Assembly: GCA_963719275.1 (NCBI GenBank)
Contig: CAVRBT010000007.1
Span: 148,226-212,225 of the forward strand
From: AC-32 sp963719275
Lineage (GTDB): Bacteria; Actinomycetota; Thermoleophilia; Gaiellales; Gaiellaceae
Reading direction: 5' to 3'
Length of the DNA: 64,000 nt
The notes under the pieces are model-generated. The model did no database searches. It was given only the letters and a program-made list of their open reading frames with translations, and was not told where the DNA came from. The translations under genes were made by a program, and so were the position numbers. Position 1 is the stretch's first letter; every line of letters begins with the position of its first letter. Of this stretch, positions 8,950-17,689 are shown piece after piece.

Positions 8950-9719
8950 GTACAGCCTCCGCTCAGCACGGTCGTCGGGACCCCGGTAGAACGGCGGCCG
9001 CGGCGGTCGTAGTTGACGATCGTGTAGCGGTAGGCGGTGCACGGCCGGACCTCTGAGTCGCGGTAGCTCGCCACTCGCCCCCGGAAGACCACGCCGCCGT
9101 GGCCCTGCGCTCCGCGCTGCCGGACGACGACGACTTGGCTGGACCGCGCGGGGCGCTGCCACGAGAGCGTCACGCCAGCGTTGTCGACCCGCGCCTCGAC
9201 CCCGAGAACGTTCGACGACCAGCCGCGTGCAACGTTATGCCGAACGCTCGGGGGTGGTCGAAGCGCTGCGCGAGTGGATGTCCTCGACGGCCGGGTCGTT
9301 CGCACCGACGTCTTCGACGGCTTTGTCGTCTGCGGGCTTGCGCTCGGGGACAGGGTGTTCGGCGCTTCGGCGTCGCCGCCAAGCGTTACCCCAACCGGGG
9401 CGGAGTCCCTGCCGCCGAGCAACGTTCCGGAGACTGCACCCGCGACGAAGATGAGCACGGCGAGCACGAGCATCCGCTGCCAGCGGCGGCGCGGCGGCGG
9501 GGCCGCAGATTCGATCGCGACCGGCGGCGGCTCGGGTGGCGCAACCGGCGCAGGTTCGACGACGACCGCAGGGGGCGGGGGTGGCGCCGCCGGCCTCGGC
9601 CGCTCGACGACGTCTGGAAGCAACCTCCGCGCCTGCTCGGCAAGCACGGGGTCGACGAGTACGAGCTCGGGGCTGATTGGCCCCAGGTGCCCCGAGCCGC
9701 GGTCAGGGCCCGCGTCCAT
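8946..9719 (-). CDS. single-pass membrane protein with proline-rich N-terminus and FnIII-like C-terminus
   Basis: A 257-residue protein from ATG at 9719 (MDAGPDRGSGHLGPISPELV). Residues 15-33 carry LVLVDPVLAEQARRLLPD, a phrase common in actinobacterial membrane proteins of unknown role. A Pro/Ala-rich stretch follows, then one transmembrane helix (MLVLAVLIFVAGAVSGTLLG, about residues 82-101), a Ser/Thr/Pro-rich external linker and a C-terminal FnIII-like beta domain (VTLSWQRP ... TAYRYTIVNYDRRG) ending in Cys-Thr. It is probably an envelope sensor or scaffold. It runs convergent to the small membrane gene and divergent from the beta-helix gene. Confidence 0.65.
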   Translation of the reverse strand: MDAGPDRGSGHLGPISPELVLVDPVLAEQARRLLPDVVERPRPAAPPPPPAVVVEPAPVAPPEPPPVAIESAAPPPRRRWQRMLVLAVLIFVAGAVSGTLLGGRDSAPVGVTLGGDAEAPNTLSPSASPQTTKPSKTSVRTTRPSRTSTRAALRPPPSVRHNVARGWSSNVLGVEARVDNAGVTLSWQRPARSSQVVVVRQRGAQGHGGVVFRGRVASYRDSEVRPCTAYRYTIVNYDRRGRRSTGVPTTVLSGGCT

Positions 9720-9946
9720 CCGAACAGTCTTGCAAGCGCATCGGCGCGACGGGGGCGAGCGTCCAAGCCGAAAAAGCCGGTGTTTGCAAGCAATTTGGCT
9801 CCAAAGCCGCGCGTTGGAAGAGGAGTCAGCCGCCCGATGCTGTAAAAGACCGCCCAACGCCCAGTCAGCCAGAGGCCAGCTGGCGGATGGGGTTGCGGGT
9901 CCGGGCCAGACGGATCTGCCGCTCGGCTTGGCCGGAACGGAGGGAC

Positions 9947-12109
9947 ATGCCTAGGCCGCCCGTGCTCGGTCGCACGAAGAACGCCGCAATTCCGTCAAGT
10001 CGAGGCTCCGTTTGGTCTCAGTGGAGTTGGCTGCGACTCCTCCGCCGTCATCTCCCCGTGCTCGCCCTCGCGCTCGTGCTGGGCACCGTGATCGCTGGTG
10101 CCGGACCAGCCCTCAGCGCGCTCCCGACCGGTAGCGCCGTTACGACGGCTGCGACATACGGCTCGACGCTCGCGGTGTCACGGCCTCCCACCACGGCCTC
10201 CGGCGACGTCCTGATCGCGTCGGTCTACGCCCGACTGCCCGGCTCGGCCACGATTACGCCGCCGAGCGGCTGGGCGCTGATCAGGCGCGACAGCAGCACA
10301 CCCGGCTCCGCGTCGCTGACGCAGGCGCTCTACTACAAAGTCGCGACCTTGGCCGAGCCGACTGCGTACGTGTGGTCCGTCGGCTCGCAGACGTCGGCGG
10401 CGGGCGCGATCCTCGACTTCAAGGGCATCGATACGACCTCGCCCGTCGACTCGCACGGCGGCGCGTTCACGCGTCAAAGCACGTCGTTCGTCGCCCCCTC
10501 CGTAACCACGACCGCGAAGAACGACATCGTGCTCGGCTTCTTCTCGACGAACTCGACCAAGACGCTCCGGCCACCGAGCTCGATGACCGAGGTCTTCAGC
10601 GCCCGCTGGGCGAGCAAGACCTGGAGCCTCGTTGGGGCGGGCGACGGGTACGTCCAGGCCGCAGCGGCCGCTACCGGAGACAAGAGTGCCACCACGTGGG
10701 GACGTCCCAGCAGCGGCATCGGCCAGCTCCTGGCCCTCCGCGCGGCCGCATCGGCACCGGCTCAGGCTCAACCCCCGCCCCCGCCCCCGCCACCGCCACC
10801 GCCACCGCCACCGCCTCCGCCGCCGCCGCCTCCACCTCCGCCGCCGCCCCCGCCCCCCCCGCCTCCACCCCCGCCCCCGCCACCGCCCCCGCCGCCTCCG
10901 CCTCCGCCTCCGCCGAATCAGTGGGCCGGTACTTTCGACTGCTACGGGCCGAGTACGTCTGGCTGCTGGTCGCCTGCTACATGCTCGATCACAGCCGCTA
11001 CCTCGAACACCACTGATCTGCAAAACAAGGTAAACGCCGCGAGGGCGGGCGATGTCGTCTGCGGGAACGGTGCGTACACGTCGCTGACGCTCACCGACAA
11101 GGACAACGCCTCAGACATCATCGTCCAGAGCGCGAATCCGGACAGTCCGATGTCGCTCGCCACTCTCAACCTGACGCGCTCGACGCACTGGAAGTTCCAG
11201 GGGATCCACTTCACCAGGAATAGTGCCCTGCTCGGGAATACGGACGTCACGCTGACGCACAACCTTCACGAGAGCGGCCAGTTGAAACTGTCGGCCAGCG
11301 ACGTTCTCAACTACGGGACGGTCGTGCCGAATGCGAACGTGACCATCGACCACGACGAGTTCACGAATTACCAGGAAGAAGACGGCGGCCACGAGGGGCG
11401 ACTCGAGCTGTATGGCAGCGTCGCCGCAGGCCAACAGAGAGTCCCCGACGGGTTCACGATCCAGTATTCCTACTTCCACGGCGGCTACCCGAACTCATGC
11501 TCGGACGGCATCCAGATGGTCGCTGAGACCTCGGGAGCGGTGATCCGTTACAACGAGTTCGCCAATATGCCGCAGGGAGCGTGTGCGCAGGAGCATCCGG
11601 CGCAAGCCCCCCACGTCGACCCGATCCAGAGCGTCGGCGACAACGACGTCACGATCACCGGTAACTACTTCCACAACATGGGAGACGGCAGCGGCGGGAT
11701 CGAGTTCTTCGACGGCTGCAACGCGACCGTGGTAACCAACAACGTGGTCGTCGGCTCGTCCTATGCGCGCTCGATCTCGCTCGGTTACTCCGACCCCTGC
11801 AGCAACGCGACCGTGAAGCACAACGTCCTTGGAAACCTGCTCTCGCTCGGACAATCCGGCGATAGCGGGAACGTTGCAACCGACAACGTGATGGACGGCT
11901 TCTACGTGGGCGAGAAGTTTGGCGTGACCGATAACTACAACCTCTGCACCGTCAACAACGGCACCTGCACGGGAGCCCAGGGTCTGCTGAATACGCCCGT
12001 CTACGAGGGCGGCGCTGCGCCCTCAGGTTATTACGGCTGGGCGCTTGCGTCGAACTCACCCGGCTATCACGCTGCCAGCGACGGCAAGAGCATGGGGATC
12101 GCACCCTAG
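9947..12109 (+). CDS. secreted beta-helix (pectate-lyase-like) protein with polyproline linker
   Basis: A 720-residue secreted protein. The ATG at 9947 follows GGAGG closely and puts a signal-anchor helix (LPVLALALVLGTVIAGAG) at about residues 38-56, so it is preferred over upstream in-frame codons. Residues 65-270 form a jelly-roll-like domain (STLAVSRPPTTASGDVLIAS) related to the C-terminus of the giant exoprotein ending at 45768. Residues 276-323 are 48 consecutive prolines. Residues 324-720 are a right-handed beta-helix with repeated N/D-rich turns, HVDPIQ and GDGSGGIEFFDG. The beta-helix part is the same DNA as in the frameshifted gene at 4712. It probably cleaves or binds an exported polysaccharide. 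Confidence 0.85.
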   Translation: MPRPPVLGRTKNAAIPSSRGSVWSQWSWLRLLRRHLPVLALALVLGTVIAGAGPALSALPTGSAVTTAATYGSTLAVSRPPTTASGDVLIASVYARLPGSATITPPSGWALIRRDSSTPGSASLTQALYYKVATLAEPTAYVWSVGSQTSAAGAILDFKGIDTTSPVDSHGGAFTRQSTSFVAPSVTTTAKNDIVLGFFSTNSTKTLRPPSSMTEVFSARWASKTWSLVGAGDGYVQAAAAATGDKSATTWGRPSSGIGQLLALRAAASAPAQAQPPPPPPPPPPPPPPPPPPPPPPPPPPPPPPPPPPPPPPPPPPPPPPPPNQWAGTFDCYGPSTSGCWSPATCSITAATSNTTDLQNKVNAARAGDVVCGNGAYTSLTLTDKDNASDIIVQSANPDSPMSLATLNLTRSTHWKFQGIHFTRNSALLGNTDVTLTHNLHESGQLKLSASDVLNYGTVVPNANVTIDHDEFTNYQEEDGGHEGRLELYGSVAAGQQRVPDGFTIQYSYFHGGYPNSCSDGIQMVAETSGAVIRYNEFANMPQGACAQEHPAQAPHVDPIQSVGDNDVTITGNYFHNMGDGSGGIEFFDGCNATVVTNNVVVGSSYARSISLGYSDPCSNATVKHNVLGNLLSLGQSGDSGNVATDNVMDGFYVGEKFGVTDNYNLCTVNNGTCTGAQGLLNTPVYEGGAAPSGYYGWALASNSPGYHAASDGKSMGIAP
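10772..10915 (+). repeat. 48-codon proline tract (CCN repeat)
   Basis: Forty-eight consecutive CCN codons, mostly CCG, CCC, CCA and CCT, in frame within the beta-helix protein. The homologous joint in the gene at 4712 has only five prolines. It marks the left boundary of the duplicated beta-helix module. Confidence 0.95.
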
Positions 12110-12132
12110 GGCGCCGACTTGCCGACGAACAG
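10900..12132 (+). repeat. 1.23-kb direct repeat, copy B (beta-helix module)
   Basis: The second copy of 7321-8553, in the same orientation and offset by 3,579 bases. It covers the end of the proline tract, the whole beta-helix domain, the stop codon and about 23 bases beyond. Even the antisense frames translate identically, so the nucleotides themselves are the same. Confidence 0.9.
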
Positions 12133-12174
12133 TTCGAAGGTCGCTGTCAGTCATGACGAGCGCCTACCCCTGGC

Positions 12175-12229
12175 CTCACGAGCTCGGAACAGCCAGTTCG
12201 TGAGAGGCTGATTCGAACGAACGAACTGA
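12175..12229 (-). pseudogene. GT2 glycosyltransferase C-terminal tail fragment
   Basis: The minus strand reads FVRSNQPLTNWLFRARE, which matches the C-terminal tail of the neighbouring intact GT2 (FVRSNQSPTNWLFRARE). It is therefore a leftover from another copy of that gene, lying 0.25 kb from the intact one. Confidence 0.65.
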
Positions 12230-12283
12230 GAACGAGCAGGCTGAAGCCGAACGCGACCACGCTGACGACGAGGAATCCATGAC

Positions 12284-12457
12284 CTTGAGACCGGCTCCAA
12301 CTTGCTGGCTCAGTCGGTGGCGGAGGCATCCTTTCGCGACAACGCGCTCGTCGCATTGGGCTCGCCCAAAGGTAGTCGGCAGGCGATCGCGATCTGCTGC
12401 GCTACACCGCTGAACTTCGTCGCTAACAAGCTCTGGACGTTCCGCGCTCAGAACTGA
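12284..12457 (+). pseudogene. GtrA-family membrane protein, C-terminal fragment
   Basis: The frame ends with AIAICCATPLNFVANKLWTF and a TGA at 12457. The PLNFxxNKLWTF ending is the C-terminal signature of GtrA-type small flippase or accessory proteins of glycosyltransfer. The first three helices are absent and no start fits, so this is a truncated relic. It runs convergent to the intact GT2 gene and almost touches its stop. Confidence 0.55.
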
Positions 12458-12461
12458 GCCG

Positions 12462-13352
12462 TCAACGCTTTCCTGTGACCTCGCGAGCCCGGAACAGCCA
12501 GTTCGTAGGAGATTGATTCGAACGAACGAACTCGCGAAAGCCGGCCTCTGGATGCCTCGGCCTCCGATGGGCAGCTGACCGCGCGTAGCCCCACACGAGA
12601 CCTGCAGCCGCCGGATCGCGACCGCCAATCGCCCGGTAGAGCGTTCGCAGGAGCATGTAGGAGGGCCGGTACCACATGTAGTAGGCGGTGTCCCCGTCTT
12701 CGGCGTAGCTCGCGAACCGGCTGACGTCGCGAGCACCGGTAGGACGATGATGAAAATAGGGGAGATCCGGGATGATCGTGGTCTCCCAGCCGCGGACGCT
12801 TGCTCTGACAACACCAATCCCTTCCCAACCGAGCCGCACTTCCAGCGGCAGGAGTTGCGCCAGGCATTCCCTGCGGTACGTGAGAGAAGCTCCGCGAAGG
12901 TTGGGACTCGTCACGTAGACGGGCTCCCACTCGTCGCCGCAAGGCTCATAGCACAGGCCGGAAGCGATTCCGAGTCGCGAGTTCCTCTGGAACTCCCGGC
13001 GGAGGGAGGCGAGATACTCCGGGCCGAACGACACATCCGCGTCGAAGCCTGTGACGAGGTCGGCATGCGCCGGCTCGCCCATGACTCCAGCGTTGAAGGC
13101 ACGCACGCTGGAGCGTCCGCGCGCCGGGTTCGTGTCGCTCGGGATCGAGACGAGACGGATCCAGTTGTGCGTGAGACCGAGCTCGCGCACGACATCCTGC
13201 GTGCCGTCCGTCGACCCGTTGTCGACGACGATCCAGGCATCGGGACGCCAGGTCTGCTCGACGAGACACTCGCCTAGCCGCTGCAGGTTCTCTGCCTCGT
13301 TCCGGGCCGGCGTGACGATCAGATGAGTGTCGATCGAATCGTCAGCGTCCAT
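12462..13352 (-). CDS. GT2 family glycosyltransferase
   Basis: A 296-residue GT-A fold enzyme. HLIVTPARNEAENLQRL opens the nucleotide-binding domain. IVVDNGSTDGTQDVV and GFDADVSFGPEY (the DxD metal/UDP site) follow at about residues 50 and 105. The C-terminal part (YFHHRPTGARD ... AYYMWYRPSYMLLRTLYR) is shared with three broken copies in this window. There is no transmembrane segment. ATG at 13352 is chosen over an upstream TTG because the fold begins directly after it. It presumably adds one sugar of the repeat unit. Confidence 0.88.
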   Translation of the reverse strand: MDADDSIDTHLIVTPARNEAENLQRLGECLVEQTWRPDAWIVVDNGSTDGTQDVVRELGLTHNWIRLVSIPSDTNPARGRSSVRAFNAGVMGEPAHADLVTGFDADVSFGPEYLASLRREFQRNSRLGIASGLCYEPCGDEWEPVYVTSPNLRGASLTYRRECLAQLLPLEVRLGWEGIGVVRASVRGWETTIIPDLPYFHHRPTGARDVSRFASYAEDGDTAYYMWYRPSYMLLRTLYRAIGGRDPAAAGLVWGYARSAAHRRPRHPEAGFREFVRSNQSPTNWLFRAREVTGKR

Positions 13353-13401
13353 CTCGAACCTATCGTGCTTCCCCGCCGGCACTCGCGCTACCAAGCGTTC
13401 A

Positions 13402-14469
13402 TCACGGCCTCAGAGACAAGCTACGTCTGACTTCGAGGGACACGGACGCAAGGCGCAAGGCGGCGCGGCGAACGACTCGTCCACCAAATTGAGCGGCAAT
13501 GAATCGCCATGCGAGCGGGTGAGTCAGGATCCGAGGGTAGAGGCGTACGATCTGGACGAAGTCCGCCCATGTCTGCCACCATGGGGCGCCGAGCCCGGCC
13601 TTGTCGGCCACGAAGCGGAGAGTCGCAAGGGACCGGTACCTCCTGGTCTCGCCGCTCGGCAACCCGGCTTCGTCGAGAAAGCCCATTCGCCGGTCGAACA
13701 TGATCCGTCCGTACGTGAGTAGGCGATCCTGGGCGTCGGGTTCGTTCTTGCCCCGCGAAGCGAGCGTCATTGTCTCGGTCTGGTCGTGGACGCGGAAGGC
13801 GACAAGCGGCCGGTCGAGATAGGCGATGTCCCAGTTCTGAGCGATGCGCATGAAGAGCGGGACGTCCGCGAAAGGTTCCTCGCGGGTCCTCATCCCTCCT
13901 GCTTCGCGGATCGCGCGCGTTCGATAGGTGGTGCTCGCCGCCAGGATCGCAGTCGACGTCATGCTTCGTTCGAGGAATGCGCCGCCAGGCTCCACCATCA
14001 ACGGGTGGCTCGACTTGACGTAGCTCGCCGCGTACTTCTGCACACGTGACTCGATATCGATCTCGTCGAACGCGGTGTGTACGAGACCTACACGCGGATT
14101 CCGCTGAAGTACGTCGACGACCGCGCGCAAGTAGTCCGGATAGAGCCGATCGTCGTCGGGGAGGAGCATGAGGAACTCGGTCTCGGTCAGCTCGATAACG
14201 CGATTGAAGTTTCCAATCATCCCGATGTTCTTGTTGGCTCGGACGTACTCGAGTCGGGCGTCCGATACCGATGCGACGACCTCCTGGGTCTCGTCGGTCG
14301 AAGCATTGTCGCTGACAATCAAGCGAAAGTTGTGATAGGTCTGTGCAAGGACACTGTCGATAGCCTCGCGGGCCAAGTCAGCCCGGTTGAACGTGGGTAT
14401 TCCGACGGTGACGCTCGTGGCTTCCATTTTCTGCTCGGGAGGTCTCGTCACCTCGACGTCGGTCACCAT
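13402..14469 (-). CDS. GT2 family glycosyltransferase
   Basis: A 355-residue GT2 enzyme. VTVGIPTFNRADLAREAID (about residue 20), LIVSDNASTDETQEVV and EFLMLLPDDDRLYPDYL, with the acidic DDD nucleotide site, are all present. The C-terminal half contains FADVPLFMRIAQNWDIAYL and a basic tail without clear membrane helices. It lies about 10 bases downstream of the GT4 gene on the same strand. ATG at 14469 is the first start that does not overlap that gene. An ATG at 14427 just before the fold is also possible. The donor and acceptor cannot be read from sequence. Confidence 0.88.
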   Translation of the reverse strand: MVTDVEVTRPPEQKMEATSVTVGIPTFNRADLAREAIDSVLAQTYHNFRLIVSDNASTDETQEVVASVSDARLEYVRANKNIGMIGNFNRVIELTETEFLMLLPDDDRLYPDYLRAVVDVLQRNPRVGLVHTAFDEIDIESRVQKYAASYVKSSHPLMVEPGGAFLERSMTSTAILAASTTYRTRAIREAGGMRTREEPFADVPLFMRIAQNWDIAYLDRPLVAFRVHDQTETMTLASRGKNEPDAQDRLLTYGRIMFDRRMGFLDEAGLPSGETRRYRSLATLRFVADKAGLGAPWWQTWADFVQIVRLYPRILTHPLAWRFIAAQFGGRVVRRAALRLASVSLEVRRSLSLRP

Positions 14470-14479
14470 GGCTTGACGG

Positions 14480-15742
14480 TCAGGTGCTGGTCGTCGCGTC
14501 ACGTGTCTGTTCCAGGGCGTCCACGTAGGAAGGAATGAGCAAGCGGGCGACGAGCTCCTGTGATGCTCTTCCCATCGTCTGAAGCCGTGAATCGGGCATC
14601 ATCCTCTTGTTGAGCACCCTCTCGAGGACCCGGGCGAACTGTCTGATGTCCGTGCTGTCGATGCGAAAGCCGTTCGCGCCGTCGTCGAGTTGCTCCTCCA
14701 TGCCTCCGCCCCGGTTCCTCAACACGATGTGTCCGGAACACATGCCCTCGATCACGTACAGCGGCAAGGCTTCATTGAACGAGCAACAAATGACCGCATT
14801 GCAGTCTCGCGTGATCTCGAGAGATCTCTCGTGAGGGACGCCCGCGAAGGTCTTCAGTCGCTCCCCGAGAACTGTCGAGCCGACCGAGCGAATCTGTTCG
14901 GAGATATAGTCGTCGGTCATCCCGACGAGCGTCAGCGTGAACGGTCTGTACGTATCGGGATCGGGCTCATAGTGCGCCTTCATGAATTCATGAAAGGCGG
15001 CCAGAGCCACCATGTGACCCTTCCTCCCATCCGTCGGCTTCCCCGACAGGAGGAACCTCACGGACGAGTAGTGATCAAGAGGGCGTGGACTCATGTCTTG
15101 CCTATCCATCGCGATCTTGAACGGCAAGACCCTCGTCTTGGCATTTCCGAAAAGAGCGTCGTACTCAGCTTTCACCCTTTTTGAAGGCACTAGGATCGTC
15201 AATTTGCCTTGCTCCATTAGTCGTCCGATCGTGGATCGGGCGTGGGGCTGAAGCAAGAACGGTGCAAGAACCGGGAGTTGATCGACGTCCTCGTGGATGT
15301 ACCAGTAGGCGTGAGCGAGACTTCCTGTTTGCACCAAATCGAGCACGACCTCGAGGTAGTTCCTCGAAACCGCGACCGTGTTCATGAGAACGAAGTCATC
15401 CTTTCGCAGGGCTAGCTGGAGGCGAACGAGCGTCGGGCCTAGCACTTCCGCGGCACGTTCGACCTTGACCCCACACACTTCGGCGCGTTCGCGTGGCTCG
15501 CTAACGAGCGGTGGTGCCAGGAGACGCACCGAAGCAGATCCGTATTGGCTTGCAAACTCCTGGACAACCTTCATCAGGACCAGCGGCGCTCCGCTGTTGT
15601 TCAGAGGCGGCGAAAGGAAGACGAAGACCTGCCGTCGACCGTCTGAGAGCCTCGCGACTCGTGCCCGAACGATCTCGCCGCCGAGTTGCAGCGACTCCCG
15701 CAAGCCCTTCTCCCCAGCCTTTGTGAGCACCTCGCTCAGCAC
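14480..15742 (-). CDS. GT4 family glycosyltransferase
   Basis: About 420 residues. The C-terminal GT-B domain carries SVRFLLSGKPTDGRKGHMVAL, the Rossmann core GVPHERSLEITRDCNAVICC and the donor-site segment EALPLYVIEGMCSGHIVL, the E-x7-E equivalent typical of GT4 enzymes. Upstream residues VFVFLSPPLNNSGAPLVLMK form the N-terminal domain. The start is uncertain. The open frame extends far upstream across the next gene, but GTG at 15742 is the first start beyond that gene's stop. It is part of the same-strand run of glycosyltransferases. Confidence 0.82.
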   Translation of the reverse strand: MLSEVLTKAGEKGLRESLQLGGEIVRARVARLSDGRRQVFVFLSPPLNNSGAPLVLMKVVQEFASQYGSASVRLLAPPLVSEPRERAEVCGVKVERAAEVLGPTLVRLQLALRKDDFVLMNTVAVSRNYLEVVLDLVQTGSLAHAYWYIHEDVDQLPVLAPFLLQPHARSTIGRLMEQGKLTILVPSKRVKAEYDALFGNAKTRVLPFKIAMDRQDMSPRPLDHYSSVRFLLSGKPTDGRKGHMVALAAFHEFMKAHYEPDPDTYRPFTLTLVGMTDDYISEQIRSVGSTVLGERLKTFAGVPHERSLEITRDCNAVICCSFNEALPLYVIEGMCSGHIVLRNRGGGMEEQLDDGANGFRIDSTDIRQFARVLERVLNKRMMPDSRLQTMGRASQELVARLLIPSYVDALEQTRDATTST

Positions 15743-15767
15743 GAGCGCTGTGGAGCCATTCGCTTCA

Positions 15768-16697
15768 TCAAGTGTGAGCTGGATCGGAGGGCAGCGGCCC
15801 AACGTCGCCCGATAGTGCCTTCCAGAGGTCCGAGAAGCTGAGCGCGTCTGGACGACCGAGGAGACGGATCGGAATATTCTGAAGGAACACGATCGCGCGG
15901 TAGAGCCACACCTTGGCTGGCGGCTCCGTGTCGGTGAGCATGCGAATGACGGAGCCGAGGTATTGGCGCTTGCCGGTCGGGCCGAGCATCCGAACCGACG
16001 AATGCGCATCGTGAACGACGCGGGCAGATGGCGTGACCCAAAGAGTGAAGCCTCGATCGGCGAATGAGCGTGCGAGCTGGACGTCGTTGAAGAAGATGGG
16101 ATAGCGCTCGTCGAAGATGCGGTCGTCGGGCAGGAACGACCGTCGCAGGAGAAGGCAGCTCGCCGAAGGCTGAGCTACCGGTCTCGGTTTTGAGAAATCC
16201 TCGTCGAGCATCCTGTAATCGCGCAGCCGTCGTGCACTTCCGGGCAGGAGCTTGCGCACAAGTACGCTTCCGTTCGCCAGCGTCATCTCGAACGTCGGAA
16301 ACCGAAAATGAAACGGCTGCGGCGTGCCGTCGGGGTTGACGTACAGAGGGCCGACGCCGGCCGCATCCGGATGACTCGAGAGGAACTGCGTGAGCGAATC
16401 GAGCGCGTCCGATGTGAGTGTGACGTCCGAGTTGAGAAGCAGGACGAACTCGCCACTCGAGCGTCGGTAGGCCTGATTGACCGCAGCCGCGTATCCGACA
16501 TTTCGTTCATTGCGGACGAGGGTTATATCGGCCTGGCGAGCCAGAGCCTCTCCGGAGCCATCGACGGAGCCGTTGTCGATGACGATCACCTCACGTGAAA
16601 GGCCGGGAACGTCCTTCGGCAGGGAAGCGAGACACTGCATAACCCGCTCGCGGGTGTTCCAGTTGACGATCAGGATCGAGACGACCGTGCCCTTCAT
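15768..16697 (-). CDS. GT2 family glycosyltransferase (rhamnosyltransferase-like)
   Basis: A 309-residue enzyme beginning MKGTVVSILIVNWNTRERVM. The motifs VIVIDNGSVDGSGEAL, FVLLLNSDVTL (DxD-type NSDV) and IFDERYPIFFNDVQLARSF match the WcaA/rhamnosyltransferase branch of GT2, in which the last segment carries the catalytic base. ATG at 16697 overlaps the TGA of the upstream GT2 gene (ATGA) and has GGA about nine bases upstream, so the start is well supported and translation is probably coupled. Confidence 0.9.
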   Translation of the reverse strand: MKGTVVSILIVNWNTRERVMQCLASLPKDVPGLSREVIVIDNGSVDGSGEALARQADITLVRNERNVGYAAAVNQAYRRSSGEFVLLLNSDVTLTSDALDSLTQFLSSHPDAAGVGPLYVNPDGTPQPFHFRFPTFEMTLANGSVLVRKLLPGSARRLRDYRMLDEDFSKPRPVAQPSASCLLLRRSFLPDDRIFDERYPIFFNDVQLARSFADRGFTLWVTPSARVVHDAHSSVRMLGPTGKRQYLGSVIRMLTDTEPPAKVWLYRAIVFLQNIPIRLLGRPDALSFSDLWKALSGDVGPLPSDPAHT

Positions 16698-17689
16698 TTC
16701 AATTTCCTTGCTCCGCGGGACGGCACCGCCTGCCTCGGCGGCTCTCCGAACGGCGGACCGTCGAGGCCGACCAACACTCGGAGCGCGGCGCGGGACGCAG
16801 CGCGCCGCCCGGCGCGAGAGTGATCCCGTTCCGCCGCCAGCGCGCGCACGGCGTATCCGAGTCCCAGTGCGGCGGTGTACGCAGCCCGATGGACGAGGCC
16901 GAAGTGCTTTCGCGCGTGCTGCATCTTCGTATAGGCGTCCTGCGCAAGCATCTTCGGGCGCACACCGGCTTTTCCGGCGTGATGGACGATCGTCATATCC
17001 GGGAGATGACAGACCTTCCACCCTGCTCGCTTCATGCGCAAGCAGAGGTCGGGCTCCTCGCTATAGATGAAGAAACGCTCGTCGAGGAAGCCGGCGCTCT
17101 GGAGGGCCTCGCGTCTCGCGAGCATGAACGACCCGGAGGTCCAATCGCACTCGACGACCTGGCTGTAACGGTCGAGTTCGAGGTCGCGCTCGCGGAGCAT
17201 CTGCGCGCGAAACGAGAGGCGTTCGGATCCCAACGCCTGACCGAATGCACGGAGGGCATTCGGGAAGTACCTGATCGTCGGGTAGATCTCGCCGTCCGGC
17301 GTCAGTTGAATGACTCCGGCGAGGCCCACATCTGGTTGCTCGTCGAGTCGCCGTACAAGCGCTTCGAACGTCCCTGTCCGGATCTCAGTATCAGGGTTGA
17401 GGAAGAGGATGTAGCGGGCGTTCGTCGTTTCCAGCCCTCTATTGTTGGCGTGCGCGAAGCCGCGGTTCACGCACCGAACGACGCGCACCTCCGCAAACTC
17501 CTCTTCAACCAGGACTGCAGTCCCGTCAGTCGATTCGTTGTCGGCGACGACGACTTCGAGGGAACATGCGCCTCGGTGCTCGAAGACGCTAGAAAGGCAG
17601 GCGCGTAGCCATTGCGCCTCGTTCGTCGAAACCACGATGACAGCAAGGTCGTGGATGCGCCTCTCTCCGTCGTGAATAAGCCCGCTCAT
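16694..17689 (-). CDS. GT2 family glycosyltransferase (rhamnosyltransferase-like)
   Basis: 331 residues. LAVIVVSTNEAQWLRACL, VVVADNESTDGTAVLV, YILFLNPDTEI and FFIYSEEPDLCLRMKRAGW give the complete motif set of GT2 enzymes of the WcaA/RfbF type. The tail (SRAGRRAASRAALRVL) is basic and may contact the membrane. Its stop overlaps the start of the following GT2, and its own start overlaps the end of the polymerase gene, so it is in an operon. Confidence 0.9.
   Translation of the reverse strand: MSGLIHDGERRIHDLAVIVVSTNEAQWLRACLSSVFEHRGACSLEVVVADNESTDGTAVLVEEEFAEVRVVRCVNRGFAHANNRGLETTNARYILFLNPDTEIRTGTFEALVRRLDEQPDVGLAGVIQLTPDGEIYPTIRYFPNALRAFGQALGSERLSFRAQMLRERDLELDRYSQVVECDWTSGSFMLARREALQSAGFLDERFFIYSEEPDLCLRMKRAGWKVCHLPDMTIVHHAGKAGVRPKMLAQDAYTKMQHARKHFGLVHRAAYTAALGLGYAVRALAAERDHSRAGRRAASRAALRVLVGLDGPPFGEPPRQAVPSRGARKLK

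Noticed and set aside
10772..10915. CRISPR-like or satellite array
   Set aside because: It is an in-frame CCN proline tract with no spacer structure.
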